NCBI GenBank assembly: GCA_033558025.1
Contig: JAUCEF010000117.1
Span: forward strand, 1-41,202
Direction of reading: 5' to 3'
DNA length: 41,202 bases
From: Phytophthora sp. 'mugwort'
Taxonomy: Eukaryota > Oomycota > Peronosporomycetes > Peronosporales > Peronosporaceae
Shown in pieces: positions 8,377-15,610 of the stretch; the stretch's first letter is position 1; the number at the start of each line of letters is the position of its first letter. The translations under genes were made by a program, and so were the position numbers. The notes beneath the pieces were generated by a model. The model had not been told where the DNA came from, searched no databases, and was given only the letters and a program-made list of their open reading frames with translations.

Positions 8377-8982
8377 TTATTTTTTACTTTTTTTTCCCTC
8401 TTTTTGTAAAATTTTTTCATTTTTTAATAATAAACCTTTTCCTTTATATGGTTCAGGTTTTTTATGATTTTTAATATAATGTACAAATTGATGTAAAAAA
8501 ATATAATCGATACTACTAAAAATTAAAGTATTTGTTTGATTAATAATTTCAATATTTAATGGAATTGGAATTCTAATATTATGACTAAAACCTAATTTTA
8601 AAATTAAAGTATTATTTTCAATAAAAGCTTTAAAACCTATACCTTTTAATATTAAATTAATTTTAAAACCTTGTAAAACACCTTTTATTTTTATTTTTAT
8701 TAATTTATTGTATAAATTTAAAATACTTTTTTTTTTTTTATTTTTATTAACAATAATTAATAATTTATTTTTTTTTATAAAAAAATATAAATCATTAATT
8801 ATTGTTAAAGATAATAAACCTAAAGATGTTTCAAAAAAAATTATTTTATTATTACTATAAATTTTTAAATCTGTTGGAAAAATAAAAGTTTTATCAATAA
8901 AAAATAAATTAATATTTCCTAAAGAACTTTTAAAAAAATTTTTATTTTTTAATTTAACATTTTTTTTTATTATTTTTATCAT
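8377..8982 (-). CDS. rpl6: Ribosomal protein L6
   Basis: Large-subunit protein near the sarcin-ricin loop. 201 residues with two L6-type repeats. The clear signature is at the C-terminus: KKPEPYKGKGLLLKNEKI (bacterial K-x-P-E-P-Y-K-G-K-G). The middle contains GVLQGFKINLILKGIGFKAF, matching the second repeat. ATG at 8982 preceded by AATT, a start context shared with several neighbours. Six-bp gaps to rps8 and rps2 suggest one transcript. Confidence 0.95.
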   Translation of the reverse strand: MIKIIKKNVKLKNKNFFKSSLGNINLFFIDKTFIFPTDLKIYSNNKIIFFETSLGLLSLTIINDLYFFIKKNKLLIIVNKNKKKKSILNLYNKLIKIKIKGVLQGFKINLILKGIGFKAFIENNTLILKLGFSHNIRIPIPLNIEIINQTNTLIFSSIDYIFLHQFVHYIKNHKKPEPYKGKGLLLKNEKILQKEGKKSKK

Positions 8983-8988
8983 AATTTT

Positions 8989-9369
8989 TTAAATAATTTT
9001 ACAAATCAATTCACCACCAACATTTAATTTTTTAGCTTGTAAATCTGTTAAAATACCAATAGATGTTGAAAGAATATAAAATCCTGTTTTTTTTTTATAT
9101 AAATCCTTATTAGCAATATATAAACGTTTTCCCGGTTTTGATAAACGTTTTATTTCAGTAATAACTGCTTTATTTTTTCTATATTTTAAATAAATCTCTA
9201 ATTGATTTTTGGAATTTATCTTATAACTTTTTATAAAACCTTCTTTAATTAAGATATTTAAAATATTTATACTTTGTTTTGATTTTTGTTGTACTATTTT
9301 TGATTTTTTTACTAAATAACCATTTTTTATTTTTGAAAATAAATTGGAAAGAGTATCTGTTATAATCAT
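8989..9369 (-). CDS. rps8: Ribosomal protein S8
   Basis: Small-subunit protein that binds the central domain of the SSU rRNA. 126 residues: N-terminal DTLSNLFSKIKNGYLVKK, a middle RLSKPGKRLYIANKDL block, and the C-terminal signature STSIGILTDLQAKKLNVGGE followed by LICKII. Length equals that of bacterial S8 (about 130). ATG at 9369 with AATT upstream. It lies between rps14 and rpl6 in conserved bacterial spc order. Confidence 0.96.
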   Translation of the reverse strand: MIITDTLSNLFSKIKNGYLVKKSKIVQQKSKQSINILNILIKEGFIKSYKINSKNQLEIYLKYRKNKAVITEIKRLSKPGKRLYIANKDLYKKKTGFYILSTSIGILTDLQAKKLNVGGELICKII

Positions 9370-9376
9370 AATTAAA

Positions 9377-9676
9377 TTACCAACTATATTTAGAAATACC
9401 GGGTAAAAACCCTTTTGATGCTAATTTACGTAATTGGATTCTGGATATTTTAAATAAACGATAAATACTTTTAGAACGTCCAGTTAAAACACACACATTT
9501 TTAATTCTAGTAATTGATGAATTTTGATGGAAAAAAAACCACTTTTGTTGTAATTTCCATCTTAAATTTTTTTCAATATTTAAATTTTTTGAAAGAATTT
9601 TTAAAGTTAATCTATTTTTTTCAAAATTTTTAAATAAATTACGTTGTTTAATATTTTTTTTAATTTTTTTTTGCAT
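9377..9676 (-). CDS. rps14: Ribosomal protein S14
   Basis: Small-subunit head protein. The open frame extends upstream through trnA and trnK, but the real start is the ATG at 9676, giving MQKKIKKNIKQRNLF and 99 residues, the usual S14 size (about 100). Diagnostic C-terminal motifs are RIKNVCVLTGRSKSIYRLFK (residues about 58-77) and SRIQLRKLASKGFLPGISKYSW at the end. It is a zinc-free type (no CxxC pairs). It is followed by rps8 after 7 bp. Confidence 0.96.
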   Translation of the reverse strand: MQKKIKKNIKQRNLFKNFEKNRLTLKILSKNLNIEKNLRWKLQQKWFFFHQNSSITRIKNVCVLTGRSKSIYRLFKISRIQLRKLASKGFLPGISKYSW

Positions 9677-9702
9677 AAAATTATATTTAAGAAAGATAAA
9701 TA

Positions 9703-9775
9703 TGGAGATAATCGGATTCGAACCGATAACATTATATTTGCAAAACATACTTTCTACCAGTTGAAATATATCCCC
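9703..9775 (-). tRNA. trnA: tRNA-Ala(UGC)
   Basis: Acceptor GGGGATA/TATCTCC (one G-U pair, near the usual G3-U70 identity position for Ala), anticodon loop TTTGCAA (TGC), T-arm ATCGGTTCGAATCCGAT, discriminator A. Confidence 0.94.
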
Positions 9776-9777
9776 AA

Positions 9778-9850
9778 TAAGTGTATTGGGATTTGAACCC
9801 AAGACCATCAGATTAAAAGTCCGGTGCTCTACCAGCTGAGCTATACACTT
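9778..9850 (-). tRNA. trnK: tRNA-Lys(UUU)
   Basis: Acceptor AAGTGTA/TACACTT, D-arm GCTCAGCTGGTAGAGC, anticodon loop CTTTTAA (TTT) on a CGGA/TCTG stem, T-arm TTGGGTTCAAATCCCAA. Two bases separate it from trnA. Confidence 0.95.
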
Positions 9851-9860
9851 ATTTAAAAAA

Positions 9861-10253
9861 TTAATTAATTCTTATAAAAATTTTATTTAATAATAAAAAT
9901 TTTTTATTTAAAATATAATTAATTTTTTGTTTTAATATTTTATTAAAAATTGAAGTTTTTTGTATTTTAATATTTTGATTTTTTTTATAAATAGATAATT
10001 TTTTTGTTATAAATAACTCAAAATTAAAACAAAAAGTTTTATAAGAATTATTAAAAAAATAAATAATATTATTTTTTTCAAAATTAATTTGATTTTTTTT
10101 TTTATTATCAAAAATTATTTTTTTTTTTCTAAATTTTAAATTATAACAAATTTTAGGTAAAAAAAAATAAGTAATAAAAAAATAAAAATTAAAAAAAAAA
10201 AATAAAAACCAAGAAACTTGATTAAAAAATGAAAATTGATCGAATTGTGGCAT
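9861..10253 (-). CDS. atp8: ATP synthase F0 subunit 8
   Basis: Membrane subunit of the peripheral stalk (also called YMF19 in plants and protists). The diagnostic N-terminus is MPQFDQFSFFNQVSWFLFF, matching the family pattern MPQxDxxxFxxQ, followed by one transmembrane helix (about residues 12-34) and a Lys/Asn-rich hydrophilic tail to residue 130. Length fits the long protist form. ATG at 10253 with AATT before it. It lies between the S1-like ORF and trnK, apart from the other atp genes. Confidence 0.92.
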   Translation of the reverse strand: MPQFDQFSFFNQVSWFLFFFFNFYFFITYFFLPKICYNLKFRKKKIIFDNKKKNQINFEKNNIIYFFNNSYKTFCFNFELFITKKLSIYKKNQNIKIQKTSIFNKILKQKINYILNKKFLLLNKIFIRIN

Positions 10254-10314
10254 AATTTTATAATAAATTTTTATTTCTTCAACATATATTTTTCTTGAAA
10301 GAACACTTTTATTT

Positions 10315-10983
10315 TTATTTTATTTTAAAATTATTATTTTTTATTTTTTGATTTTGAATAATAGTTTGAATATAAGAAAGTCTTGAAAATTCTTTTTTTG
10401 ATTTTTTAAATATATTTAAATTATTAACTTTAAAATTTAAATATTTTAATTTATAACAATTAATTAAACGTGTTGAATTAATTCTTCTTTTATAGAAACC
10501 TTTTTTATTATATTTATTAAAATAAAATTTTTTTTTATAATTTAAAGCATTATTTAAATTAATAGGTTTTATAGAAAAAATAAATCCTAAAATTGAAATA
10601 AAAATTTTTTTATTATTCCAATTTCCACCAAGTAAACGACCTTTTATTGAATTATTTTTTTTTATTAAAATATTTTGAAGCATTATTTTATTAAATTGAT
10701 GTAATATATTATAAGTTAAATCATAATTAAATAATATAATATTTTCATATTTTATAGCAATTGTTGAAATTTTATCTATTTTTATTAAAGTAAAAGGTAA
10801 ATAAATGTTTTCATAATTATTAAATTCAATTACATAAGATTCTAAATTTAAATTATTAAATAAAATTGGATTTTCAAATAAAATATTTTTTAATTTAAAT
10901 TTTTTTTTTTTTAAATAATTATTTTTTAAAAATTGTTGATAATTTGATAAATTATTTGTTTTTTGTTTTTTTAATTTTTTCAT
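10315..10983 (-). CDS. Unassigned 222-residue ORF with a possible S1 RNA-binding domain
   Basis: A strongly basic, Asn/Lys/Ile-rich protein, ATG at 10983, between trnI(CAU) and atp8 in the ribosomal-protein run. Residues 1-40 are very basic. The central part holds SIKGRLLGGNWNNKKIFISI followed by LGFIFSIKP (about residues 111-139), which resembles the G-x-V-x(n)-G-F-x-V-x-I-x-G-x-x-G-F-x-P core of an S1 domain. Mitochondrial rps1 of plants and jakobids has a similar GRILGG...ILGF segment. The rest is low in complexity. I consider a divergent rps1 possible. Alternatively it is a lineage-specific ribosome-associated protein. Confidence 0.55.
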   Translation of the reverse strand: MKKLKKQKTNNLSNYQQFLKNNYLKKKKFKLKNILFENPILFNNLNLESYVIEFNNYENIYLPFTLIKIDKISTIAIKYENIILFNYDLTYNILHQFNKIMLQNILIKKNNSIKGRLLGGNWNNKKIFISILGFIFSIKPINLNNALNYKKKFYFNKYNKKGFYKRRINSTRLINCYKLKYLNFKVNNLNIFKKSKKEFSRLSYIQTIIQNQKIKNNNFKIK

Positions 10984-11004
10984 TTAAAATAAAAATTTTT
11001 TAAT

Positions 11005-11078
11005 TAGGCCTAGTAGGATTTGAACCTACAACTATACCGTTATGAGCGGTATGCTCTAACCAATTAAACTATAAGCCT
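11005..11078 (-). tRNA. trnI: CAU-anticodon tRNA, probable tRNA-Ile (lysidine-type)
   Basis: Acceptor AGGCTTA/TAGGCCT, D-arm GTTTAATTGGTTAGAGC, anticodon loop CTCATAA on a perfect TACCG/CGGTA stem, T-arm GTAGGTTCAAATCCTAC. Overall sequence resembles organellar tRNA-Ile(CAU), whose C34 becomes lysidine to read AUA. AUA is a frequent codon here. The identity call is an inference from similarity. Confidence 0.85.
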
Positions 11079-11080
11079 AA

Positions 11081-11485
11081 TTATTTATAAATAAATTTTG
11101 TTTTAACCGGCAATTTATTAGAACCCGCTTTTAAAACTTTTTTTGCATTTTCTAATGAAATACCGCTAATTTCATATAAAATTTGACCTTTTTTAACTTT
11201 AGCAACCCAAAAAGAAACAGCACCTTTTCCTTTACCCATACGATTTTCTGTAGGTTTTGCTGTTACAGGTGTATCTGGAAAAACACGAATCCAAAGAAAT
11301 CCTAATCGTTTCATTTTTCGAATAATTATTCGACGAGTTGCTTCTATTTGTCTTGATGTTAAACGTGTTTCTTTTAAAACTTTAATAGCATATTTACCAT
11401 AAACAATATTATTACCTTTTGTTGTTTTACCTGTAAGTTTACTTTTAAATTGTTTTTTATATTTAGTTTTTTTTGGAAATAACAT
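11081..11485 (-). CDS. rpl16: Ribosomal protein L16
   Basis: Large-subunit protein next to the A-site tRNA elbow. 134 residues (bacterial about 136). Motifs: MLFPKKTKYKKQFK at the start, GKYAIKVLKETRLTSRQIEA, TRRIIIRKMKR, WIRVFPDTPVTAKPTENRMG and KGKGAVSFWVAKVKKGQILY, then EISG. ATG at 11485 lies inside the end of rps3 (23-bp overlap in another frame), as in many mitochondrial rps3-rpl16 pairs. Less AT-biased in amino acids than its neighbours, reflecting strong constraint. Confidence 0.98.
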   Translation of the reverse strand: MLFPKKTKYKKQFKSKLTGKTTKGNNIVYGKYAIKVLKETRLTSRQIEATRRIIIRKMKRLGFLWIRVFPDTPVTAKPTENRMGKGKGAVSFWVAKVKKGQILYEISGISLENAKKVLKAGSNKLPVKTKFIYK

Positions 11486-12293
11486 AATTAGTATTTTTAA
11501 TTCTTTGTTTTTTTAAAAATTTAGAATTTAATGTAGTTTTTAGTGGTTTAAAAAAAATCCATAATTTAATACTACAAATACCCGATGGTGTTTTAAATTC
11601 ATTAAAATGATATTTAATATCATATTCTAAAGTATTTAATGGTATTTTTCCTTTTTGAAAAATTAGTTTTTTTTTACGTTTTGATTTATTTAAACGACCT
11701 TTAAATTGTAAACGATAACCAATAAAATTAGAAAATATTTTAAAAAATTCTTGAAGCATATTATCAATATTATTAATAAATTTTTTATGTGTTTTTTTTT
11801 TTTCTAATGTTTGTTTAATATAAAAAGTTATAATATTTATATTTTTAGTATAAAAAGCATAACTAAAATTATAAATCATTTTTTTAACATTTTTATTAAT
11901 TCGATTATTTTTTCTTATTTTATCAAAAATTCTTTTTAAATTTTTTCGTAATTTAATTAATTCAAAAAATTGGACATTTTTGATAAATAATTTAATATTA
12001 TTATTAATATAATATATATTTAAATATTTAATAATTTGATTATAAGATAATTTATAATATTTTTTTGCATTTTTTTGAATATAAACATATATATTTATAT
12101 TATTTGATGTTTTTACTATATTTATATCTATTAATTTTAAATTTTTATAATTAAAAATATTTTGAAAATATTTTTTAATTTCTAAATCAAAATGCAATAA
12201 ATTAGAATACTCATTATTATTAACAATCCATTGGGAATCCCAATTTTTTTTTTTATTTAATCTTAAACTAATTGGTATAATTTTTTGACCCAT
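11463..12293 (-). CDS. rps3: Ribosomal protein S3
   Basis: Small-subunit protein at the mRNA entrance. 276 residues: N-terminus MGQKIIPISLRLNKKKNWDS is diagnostic (family MGQKxxPxxxR). A long Asn/Lys/Ile-rich insertion fills the middle (about residues 75-185). The conserved C-terminal domain contains GYRLQFKGRLNKSKRKKKLI, IPLNTLEYDIKYHFNEFKTP and SGICSIKLWIF. Length is moderate for mitochondria. ATG at 12293 three bases after the rps19 stop, with AATT upstream. It overlaps rpl16 by 23 bp. Confidence 0.96.
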   Translation of the reverse strand: MGQKIIPISLRLNKKKNWDSQWIVNNNEYSNLLHFDLEIKKYFQNIFNYKNLKLIDINIVKTSNNINIYVYIQKNAKKYYKLSYNQIIKYLNIYYINNNIKLFIKNVQFFELIKLRKNLKRIFDKIRKNNRINKNVKKMIYNFSYAFYTKNINIITFYIKQTLEKKKTHKKFINNIDNMLQEFFKIFSNFIGYRLQFKGRLNKSKRKKKLIFQKGKIPLNTLEYDIKYHFNEFKTPSGICSIKLWIFFKPLKTTLNSKFLKKQRIKNTNYVISKKN

Positions 12294-12296
12294 AAT

Positions 12297-12533
12297 TTAT
12301 TTTTTTTTTTTATATATATGTTTTTTTCGTGTATTAATAAATTCACCAAATTTAAAACCAATCATTTTATCATTTATTTCCAAATTAATAAATATTTTAC
12401 CATTATAAATACTTACAGAATGATTACTATATTCAGGTAATATTGTTAAATTTTTATTAGTTATTTTTATCCATTGTTTTTTTTTTAATAAATTAACTTT
12501 AAAAAATGGACCTTTATATTTACTTCTAGACAT
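12297..12533 (-). CDS. rps19: Ribosomal protein S19
   Basis: Small-subunit head protein. 78 residues: MSRSKYKGPFFKVNLLKK at the start, TNKNLTILPEYSNHSVSIYN, then GFKFGEFINTRKKHIYKKKK at the end (bacterial G-x-K-L-G-E-F-x-x-T-R). Length is 10-15 residues below bacterial S19. ATG at 12533 and a 3-bp gap to both neighbours give the same stop-ATT-ATG junctions on each side. Confidence 0.97.
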   Translation of the reverse strand: MSRSKYKGPFFKVNLLKKKQWIKITNKNLTILPEYSNHSVSIYNGKIFINLEINDKMIGFKFGEFINTRKKHIYKKKK

Positions 12534-12536
12534 AAT

Positions 12537-13343
12537 TTATTTAATAATTAATTTTTTTTTTGTTTTTTTACGTGTAGGCTTTCCTTTAGTTATTTTACCT
12601 TGTGGTGTTACAGAAGGTCGCCCTCCACTTGTTTTACCCTCACCACCACCATGTGGATGATCGACAGGATTTTTTGCTACACCACGTACAGAAGGTCGTC
12701 TATTTAACCAACGTGAACGCCCAGCTTTACCTAATTTAATTTTTTTATGATTAATATTAGATACAACACCTAATGTTGCATAACAAGTTAATAAAATTAA
12801 TTTTAATTCACCAGAATTTAAACGAATTCGAGCGTATTTATTATCAATTTTTTGAATTAATTGTGCAGATGTTCCAGCACTTCTTATTAATTTTCCTCTA
12901 GATTTTGGATATAAACTAATATTATGAATTAAACTACCAATTGGTATATTTTGTAATGGTAAAGCATTACCTACTTTTAATTCAGCATTAGGTGAACTTT
13001 TTATATATTGATTAATTTTTAAACCTTCCGGTGCTAAAATTAAATAAGATTTAGAATTGTTTTTAATATAAGCGATATTTGCGGAACGATTAGGATCATA
13101 TAAAATTTTAATAATATAACCTTCAATATTTTTAGATCTATTAAAATCAATTATTCTATATAAACGTTTATGTCCACCACCGCGATGTTTTATAGTTATT
13201 TTACCTTGATTATTTTTACCATTAGCACGTTGAAAACCTTTTGTTAAAGATTTAATTTTAAAAATTTTAGTTAAATTATCTTTTTTTAATAAAAATGTTT
13301 GACGTTGTGATGGTGTTATAGGTTTTATTTTTTTTTCTATCAT
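12537..13343 (-). CDS. rpl2: Ribosomal protein L2
   Basis: Large-subunit protein of the peptidyl-transferase region. 268 residues, near bacterial length (273). N-terminal domain: GRITIKHRGGGHK-like segment (GKITIKHRGGGHKRLYRIID). C-terminal domain: LNRRPSVRGVAKNPVDHPHG followed by GGEGKTSGGRPSVTPQGK, including the His in the DHPHGGG loop known to be important for peptidyl transfer. ATG at 13343. First gene of a minus-strand S10-like run rpl2-rps19-rps3-rpl16. It diverges from rps13 with only 28 bp between. Confidence 0.98.
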   Translation of the reverse strand: MIEKKIKPITPSQRQTFLLKKDNLTKIFKIKSLTKGFQRANGKNNQGKITIKHRGGGHKRLYRIIDFNRSKNIEGYIIKILYDPNRSANIAYIKNNSKSYLILAPEGLKINQYIKSSPNAELKVGNALPLQNIPIGSLIHNISLYPKSRGKLIRSAGTSAQLIQKIDNKYARIRLNSGELKLILLTCYATLGVVSNINHKKIKLGKAGRSRWLNRRPSVRGVAKNPVDHPHGGGEGKTSGGRPSVTPQGKITKGKPTRKKTKKKLIIK

Positions 13344-13371
13344 TTTATATGGTATATAGATAAAATCTATT
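13344..13371. promoter_or_regulatory. 28-bp divergent spacer between rpl2 and rps13
   Basis: The two ribosomal-protein units start in opposite directions from this spacer, which reads as AT-rich with TATATGGTATATAGAT. Either both promoters are packed here, or transcription runs through from elsewhere and transcripts are cut out. No conserved promoter motif can be named. Confidence 0.35.
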
Positions 13372-13785
13372 ATGTTATATATTTTTAATAAAACAATTTC
13401 AGATTCAAAAAGTATTTTATATTCATTAACTATATTATATGGTATTAATGAATTTCAATCCAAGAAAATTTGTAAAAATATAGGAATTAATCCTCAAATC
13501 ACCCTTAATAAACTTAAAAACAACCATGTAAACCGACTGGTTAATTATATTAATAAAAATTTAAAAGTTGAACAACTTTTAAAAAAAATTAAAACTGAAA
13601 GATTAAATGAATTAGTAGAAATTAAAAGTAATCGTGGAATTAGACAAAGTCAGGGATTACCTGTTAGAGGACAACGTACTCATACAAATTCAAAAACATC
13701 TAAAAAATTAAAAAAAATTTTTATTCAAAAACGTATTTCACGTAATAAACGACCATTTAAAAGTCAAAAAAAAAAAAAAAGATAA
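13372..13785 (+). CDS. rps13: Ribosomal protein S13
   Basis: Small-subunit head protein contacting the P site. 137 residues, including the helix-two-turn-helix part (YGINEFQSKKICKNIGINP, residues about 22-41), LNELVEIKSNRGIRQSQGLP and VRGQRTHTNSKTSKK at the C-terminal RNA-binding tail. Length is close to bacterial S13 with an extra basic tail. ATG at 13372. It precedes rps11 with 12 bp, keeping the bacterial rps13-rps11 order. Confidence 0.97.
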   Translation: MLYIFNKTISDSKSILYSLTILYGINEFQSKKICKNIGINPQITLNKLKNNHVNRLVNYINKNLKVEQLLKKIKTERLNELVEIKSNRGIRQSQGLPVRGQRTHTNSKTSKKLKKIFIQKRISRNKRPFKSQKKKKR

Positions 13786-13797
13786 AGTTATTATTCT

Positions 13798-14211
13798 ATG
13801 AATAAAAATAAATATAATTTTAAAAATAAATTTAAAAAAAAAATAAATTTAAAAAAAAAAAATCCTTTAATTTTAACAAATTTACATATTACAGCAAATT
13901 TAAAAAATACTATTATAAGTTTAACAACTTATAAAGGAAATCTTTTAAAACAATGGTCTACAAAATCATTAAAAAAAACACGTTTTAAAAAAAATACACC
14001 ATATAATGTTCAATTAATTGTATATAAAATTAATAAATATCTTCAATTAAAAAAAATAAAAAAATTAAAAATTTATTTACATGGTACTGGTTTAGGTCGA
14101 TATAATGTTTTAAAAAATATAAAAAATAAAAAAATTAAAATAAAATATATTTTAGATAAAACAACAAAACCTTTTAATGGTTGTAGATTAAAAAAACAAA
14201 AAAGACGTTAA
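13798..14211 (+). CDS. rps11: Ribosomal protein S11
   Basis: Small-subunit platform protein. 137 residues: a basic Lys/Asn-rich N-terminal extension of about 25 residues, then the S11 core LHITANLKNTIISLTTYKGN, LKQWSTKSLKKTRFKKNTPY, YLHGTGLGRYNVLKNI (bacterial G-x-G-x-G-R) and the end KPFNGCRLKKQKRR (bacterial H-N-G-C-R-x-x-K-x-R-R). ATG at 13798. Second gene after rps13 and followed by trnS(UGA). Confidence 0.96.
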   Translation: MNKNKYNFKNKFKKKINLKKKNPLILTNLHITANLKNTIISLTTYKGNLLKQWSTKSLKKTRFKKNTPYNVQLIVYKINKYLQLKKIKKLKIYLHGTGLGRYNVLKNIKNKKIKIKYILDKTTKPFNGCRLKKQKRR

Positions 14212-14220
14212 TTTTAATAT

Positions 14221-14305
14221 GGATAGGTGATCGAGTGGTTTAAGGTGTCAGTCTTGAAAACTGAAGTATGTAATAATACCGTGGGTTCAAATCCCACTCT
14301 ATCCT
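14221..14305 (+). tRNA. trnS: tRNA-Ser(UGA)
   Basis: Class II tRNA: acceptor GGATAGG/TCTATCC, anticodon loop CTTGAAA (TGA) on a CAGT/ACTG stem, long variable arm, T-arm GTGGGTTCAAATCCCAC. Confidence 0.94.
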
Positions 14306-14309
14306 TTAA

Positions 14310-14380
14310 AAGCTAGAGACGGATTCGAACCGTCATTAAAGGATTTGCAGTCCTTTACATTACCTTTATGTTATCTAGCC
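14310..14380 (-). tRNA. trnC: tRNA-Cys(GCA)
   Basis: Acceptor GGCTAGA/TCTAGCT (first pair G-U), anticodon loop CTGCAAA (GCA) on an AAGGA/TCCTT stem, T-arm GACGGTTCGAATCCGTC, discriminator U as is usual for Cys. It lies on the opposite strand to its neighbours rps11, trnS and rpl31. Confidence 0.94.
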
Positions 14381-14397
14381 AAAATAAATTATATTAT

Positions 14398-14601
14398 ATG
14401 AATAAAAATAAAAAATTTTTTACCTATAAAAATAAAATTATTTTAACAAATGGATCTTCTTTAAAAATAACATCTATTAAGTATTTAAAAAATTATCAAT
14501 TAAATTTAAGAATTTTTAAAGAAACAGATATTATTACAAATACAAATATCAATTTAAATAAAAGTAAATTAAATTTTATAAAAAAAAATAAATTAAATTA
14601 A
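14398..14601 (+). CDS. rpl31: Ribosomal protein L31
   Basis: Small large-subunit protein. The open frame begins upstream inside trnC (14368), but the ATG at 14398 gives 67 residues, MNKNKKFFTYKNKIILTNGS, which matches the mitochondrial L31 pattern of a short basic start followed by a V/I-x-L-T-D/N-G-S strand. There are no zinc-binding CxxC pairs, as expected for the C-minus form. Its last 9 bp overlap the end of tatC on the other strand. Retention of rpl31 in mtDNA is known in stramenopiles and few other groups. Confidence 0.75.
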   Translation: MNKNKKFFTYKNKIILTNGSSLKITSIKYLKNYQLNLRIFKETDIITNTNINLNKSKLNFIKKNKLN

Positions 14602-15336
14602 TTTATATTTATTTAAATATATTGAAATATAAATAAATATTTCAAAAAAAAAAAAAAAGATAAAATAAATTAATATAAAATTAAATATATCTGGTGGTGT
14701 AATTAAAGCACTCAATAATATTATTTTTAAATAAAAGAATTTTCTTAAATTAATAATTATTTTAATTTTTAAAATATTATTTGATATAAAAAAAAATAAA
14801 GAAAAAAAATAAATAAATATTATAAATATATAAATAAAAGAAGAAAAAATAAAATCAAAATAATTATCAATTTTTGGTTCAAAATAAATTGTTAAAAGAT
14901 ATAAATTTGAAAAATTTAAATTTAATAAAAAATCCCAAATATGTGGAATAATATTAGTAAAAATAAATTTTATTATAAAAAAATTAAAAATTATAAAAAA
15001 AATATAAAATTTTATAAAAATAAAATTTTCAAATTTATATAAACCTTTTGATAAAAAAAACCAAAATAATAAAAAACTTAATTGAATTGTTATAAAAGTT
15101 GTTATGAAAATTGCTATAAAAATATTAGTAATAAAAATTTCAGTAATATTAGTAAAAATAAAATATTTTAACATATTTTTATTAAGTAAATTATTAACTA
15201 ATAAATATATTAATTGATCAGAAAAATAATATGAAATTATAAAAAGATAAAAAAAAGTGATTAAAAGTATAAAAAAATTATATTTTAATTCAAATAAATG
15301 TAATTGTAAATAAGTTATTATTTTTTTTTTTTTCAT
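14593..15336 (-). CDS. tatC: Twin-arginine translocase subunit TatC (YMF16/MttB)
   Basis: Inner-membrane receptor of the Tat system, which moves folded proteins such as the Rieske protein. 247 residues with six hydrophobic segments. Family landmarks: N-terminal HLFELKYNF (bacterial H-L-x-E-L-R), the LSALITPPDIFNF motif near residue 214-226 (bacterial L-T-P-P-D), and the acidic residue in FFFEIFIYIS near the C-terminus (bacterial YE). Highly AT-driven Phe/Ile/Lys composition otherwise. ATG at 15336. It is the only minus-strand protein gene between rps13 and nad4L. A possible partner TatA is at 40376-40474. Confidence 0.9.
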   Translation of the reverse strand: MKKKKIITYLQLHLFELKYNFFILLITFFYLFIISYYFSDQLIYLLVNNLLNKNMLKYFIFTNITEIFITNIFIAIFITTFITIQLSFLLFWFFLSKGLYKFENFIFIKFYIFFIIFNFFIIKFIFTNIIPHIWDFLLNLNFSNLYLLTIYFEPKIDNYFDFIFSSFIYIFIIFIYFFSLFFFISNNILKIKIIINLRKFFYLKIILLSALITPPDIFNFILIYFIFFFFFEIFIYISIYLNKYKLI

Positions 15337-15354
15337 ATATTTAAAAAAATATTA

Positions 15355-15437
15355 GCCTACTTGGTGAAATTGGTAAACACGATAGATTTAAAATCTGTTC
15401 CCTTTTAGGGTTATTGGTTCAAGTCCAATAGTAGGTA
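15355..15437 (+). tRNA. trnL: tRNA-Leu(UAA)
   Basis: Class II tRNA: acceptor GCCTACT/AGTAGGT, anticodon loop TTTAAAA (TAA), long variable arm, T-arm TTGGTTCAAGTCCAA. Reads UUA/UUG, the main leucine codons here. Confidence 0.95.
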
Positions 15438-15445
15438 TTTTTATT

Positions 15446-15528
15446 ATCAAAGTGGTGAAATTGGTAAACACGTTACACTTAGGATGTAAAGCTTAAAAGC
15501 GTTAAGGGTTCAAATCCCTTCTTTGATA
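15446..15528 (+). tRNA. trnL: tRNA-Leu(UAG)
   Basis: Class II tRNA: acceptor ATCAAAG/CTTTGAT, anticodon loop CTTAGGA (TAG), long variable arm, T-arm AAGGGTTCAAATCCCTT. It sits 8 bp after trnL(UAA) and shares the D-arm segment GTGAAATTGGTAAACACG with it. Confidence 0.95.
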
Positions 15529-15610
15529 TTACTATAATAATATATTTTAAATAAAATATATCTTTTTAGTGAAAATAAATTTATATTTTATTTAATTTTT
15601 TATCATTAAA

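Noticed and set aside
9677..9808. N-terminal extension of rps14 (and similar extensions of nad3, rps12, nad4, rpl31)
   Set aside because: The extra codons are tRNA sequence (trnA/trnK, trnD, trnV, trnH, trnC); internal ATG codons match family N-termini.
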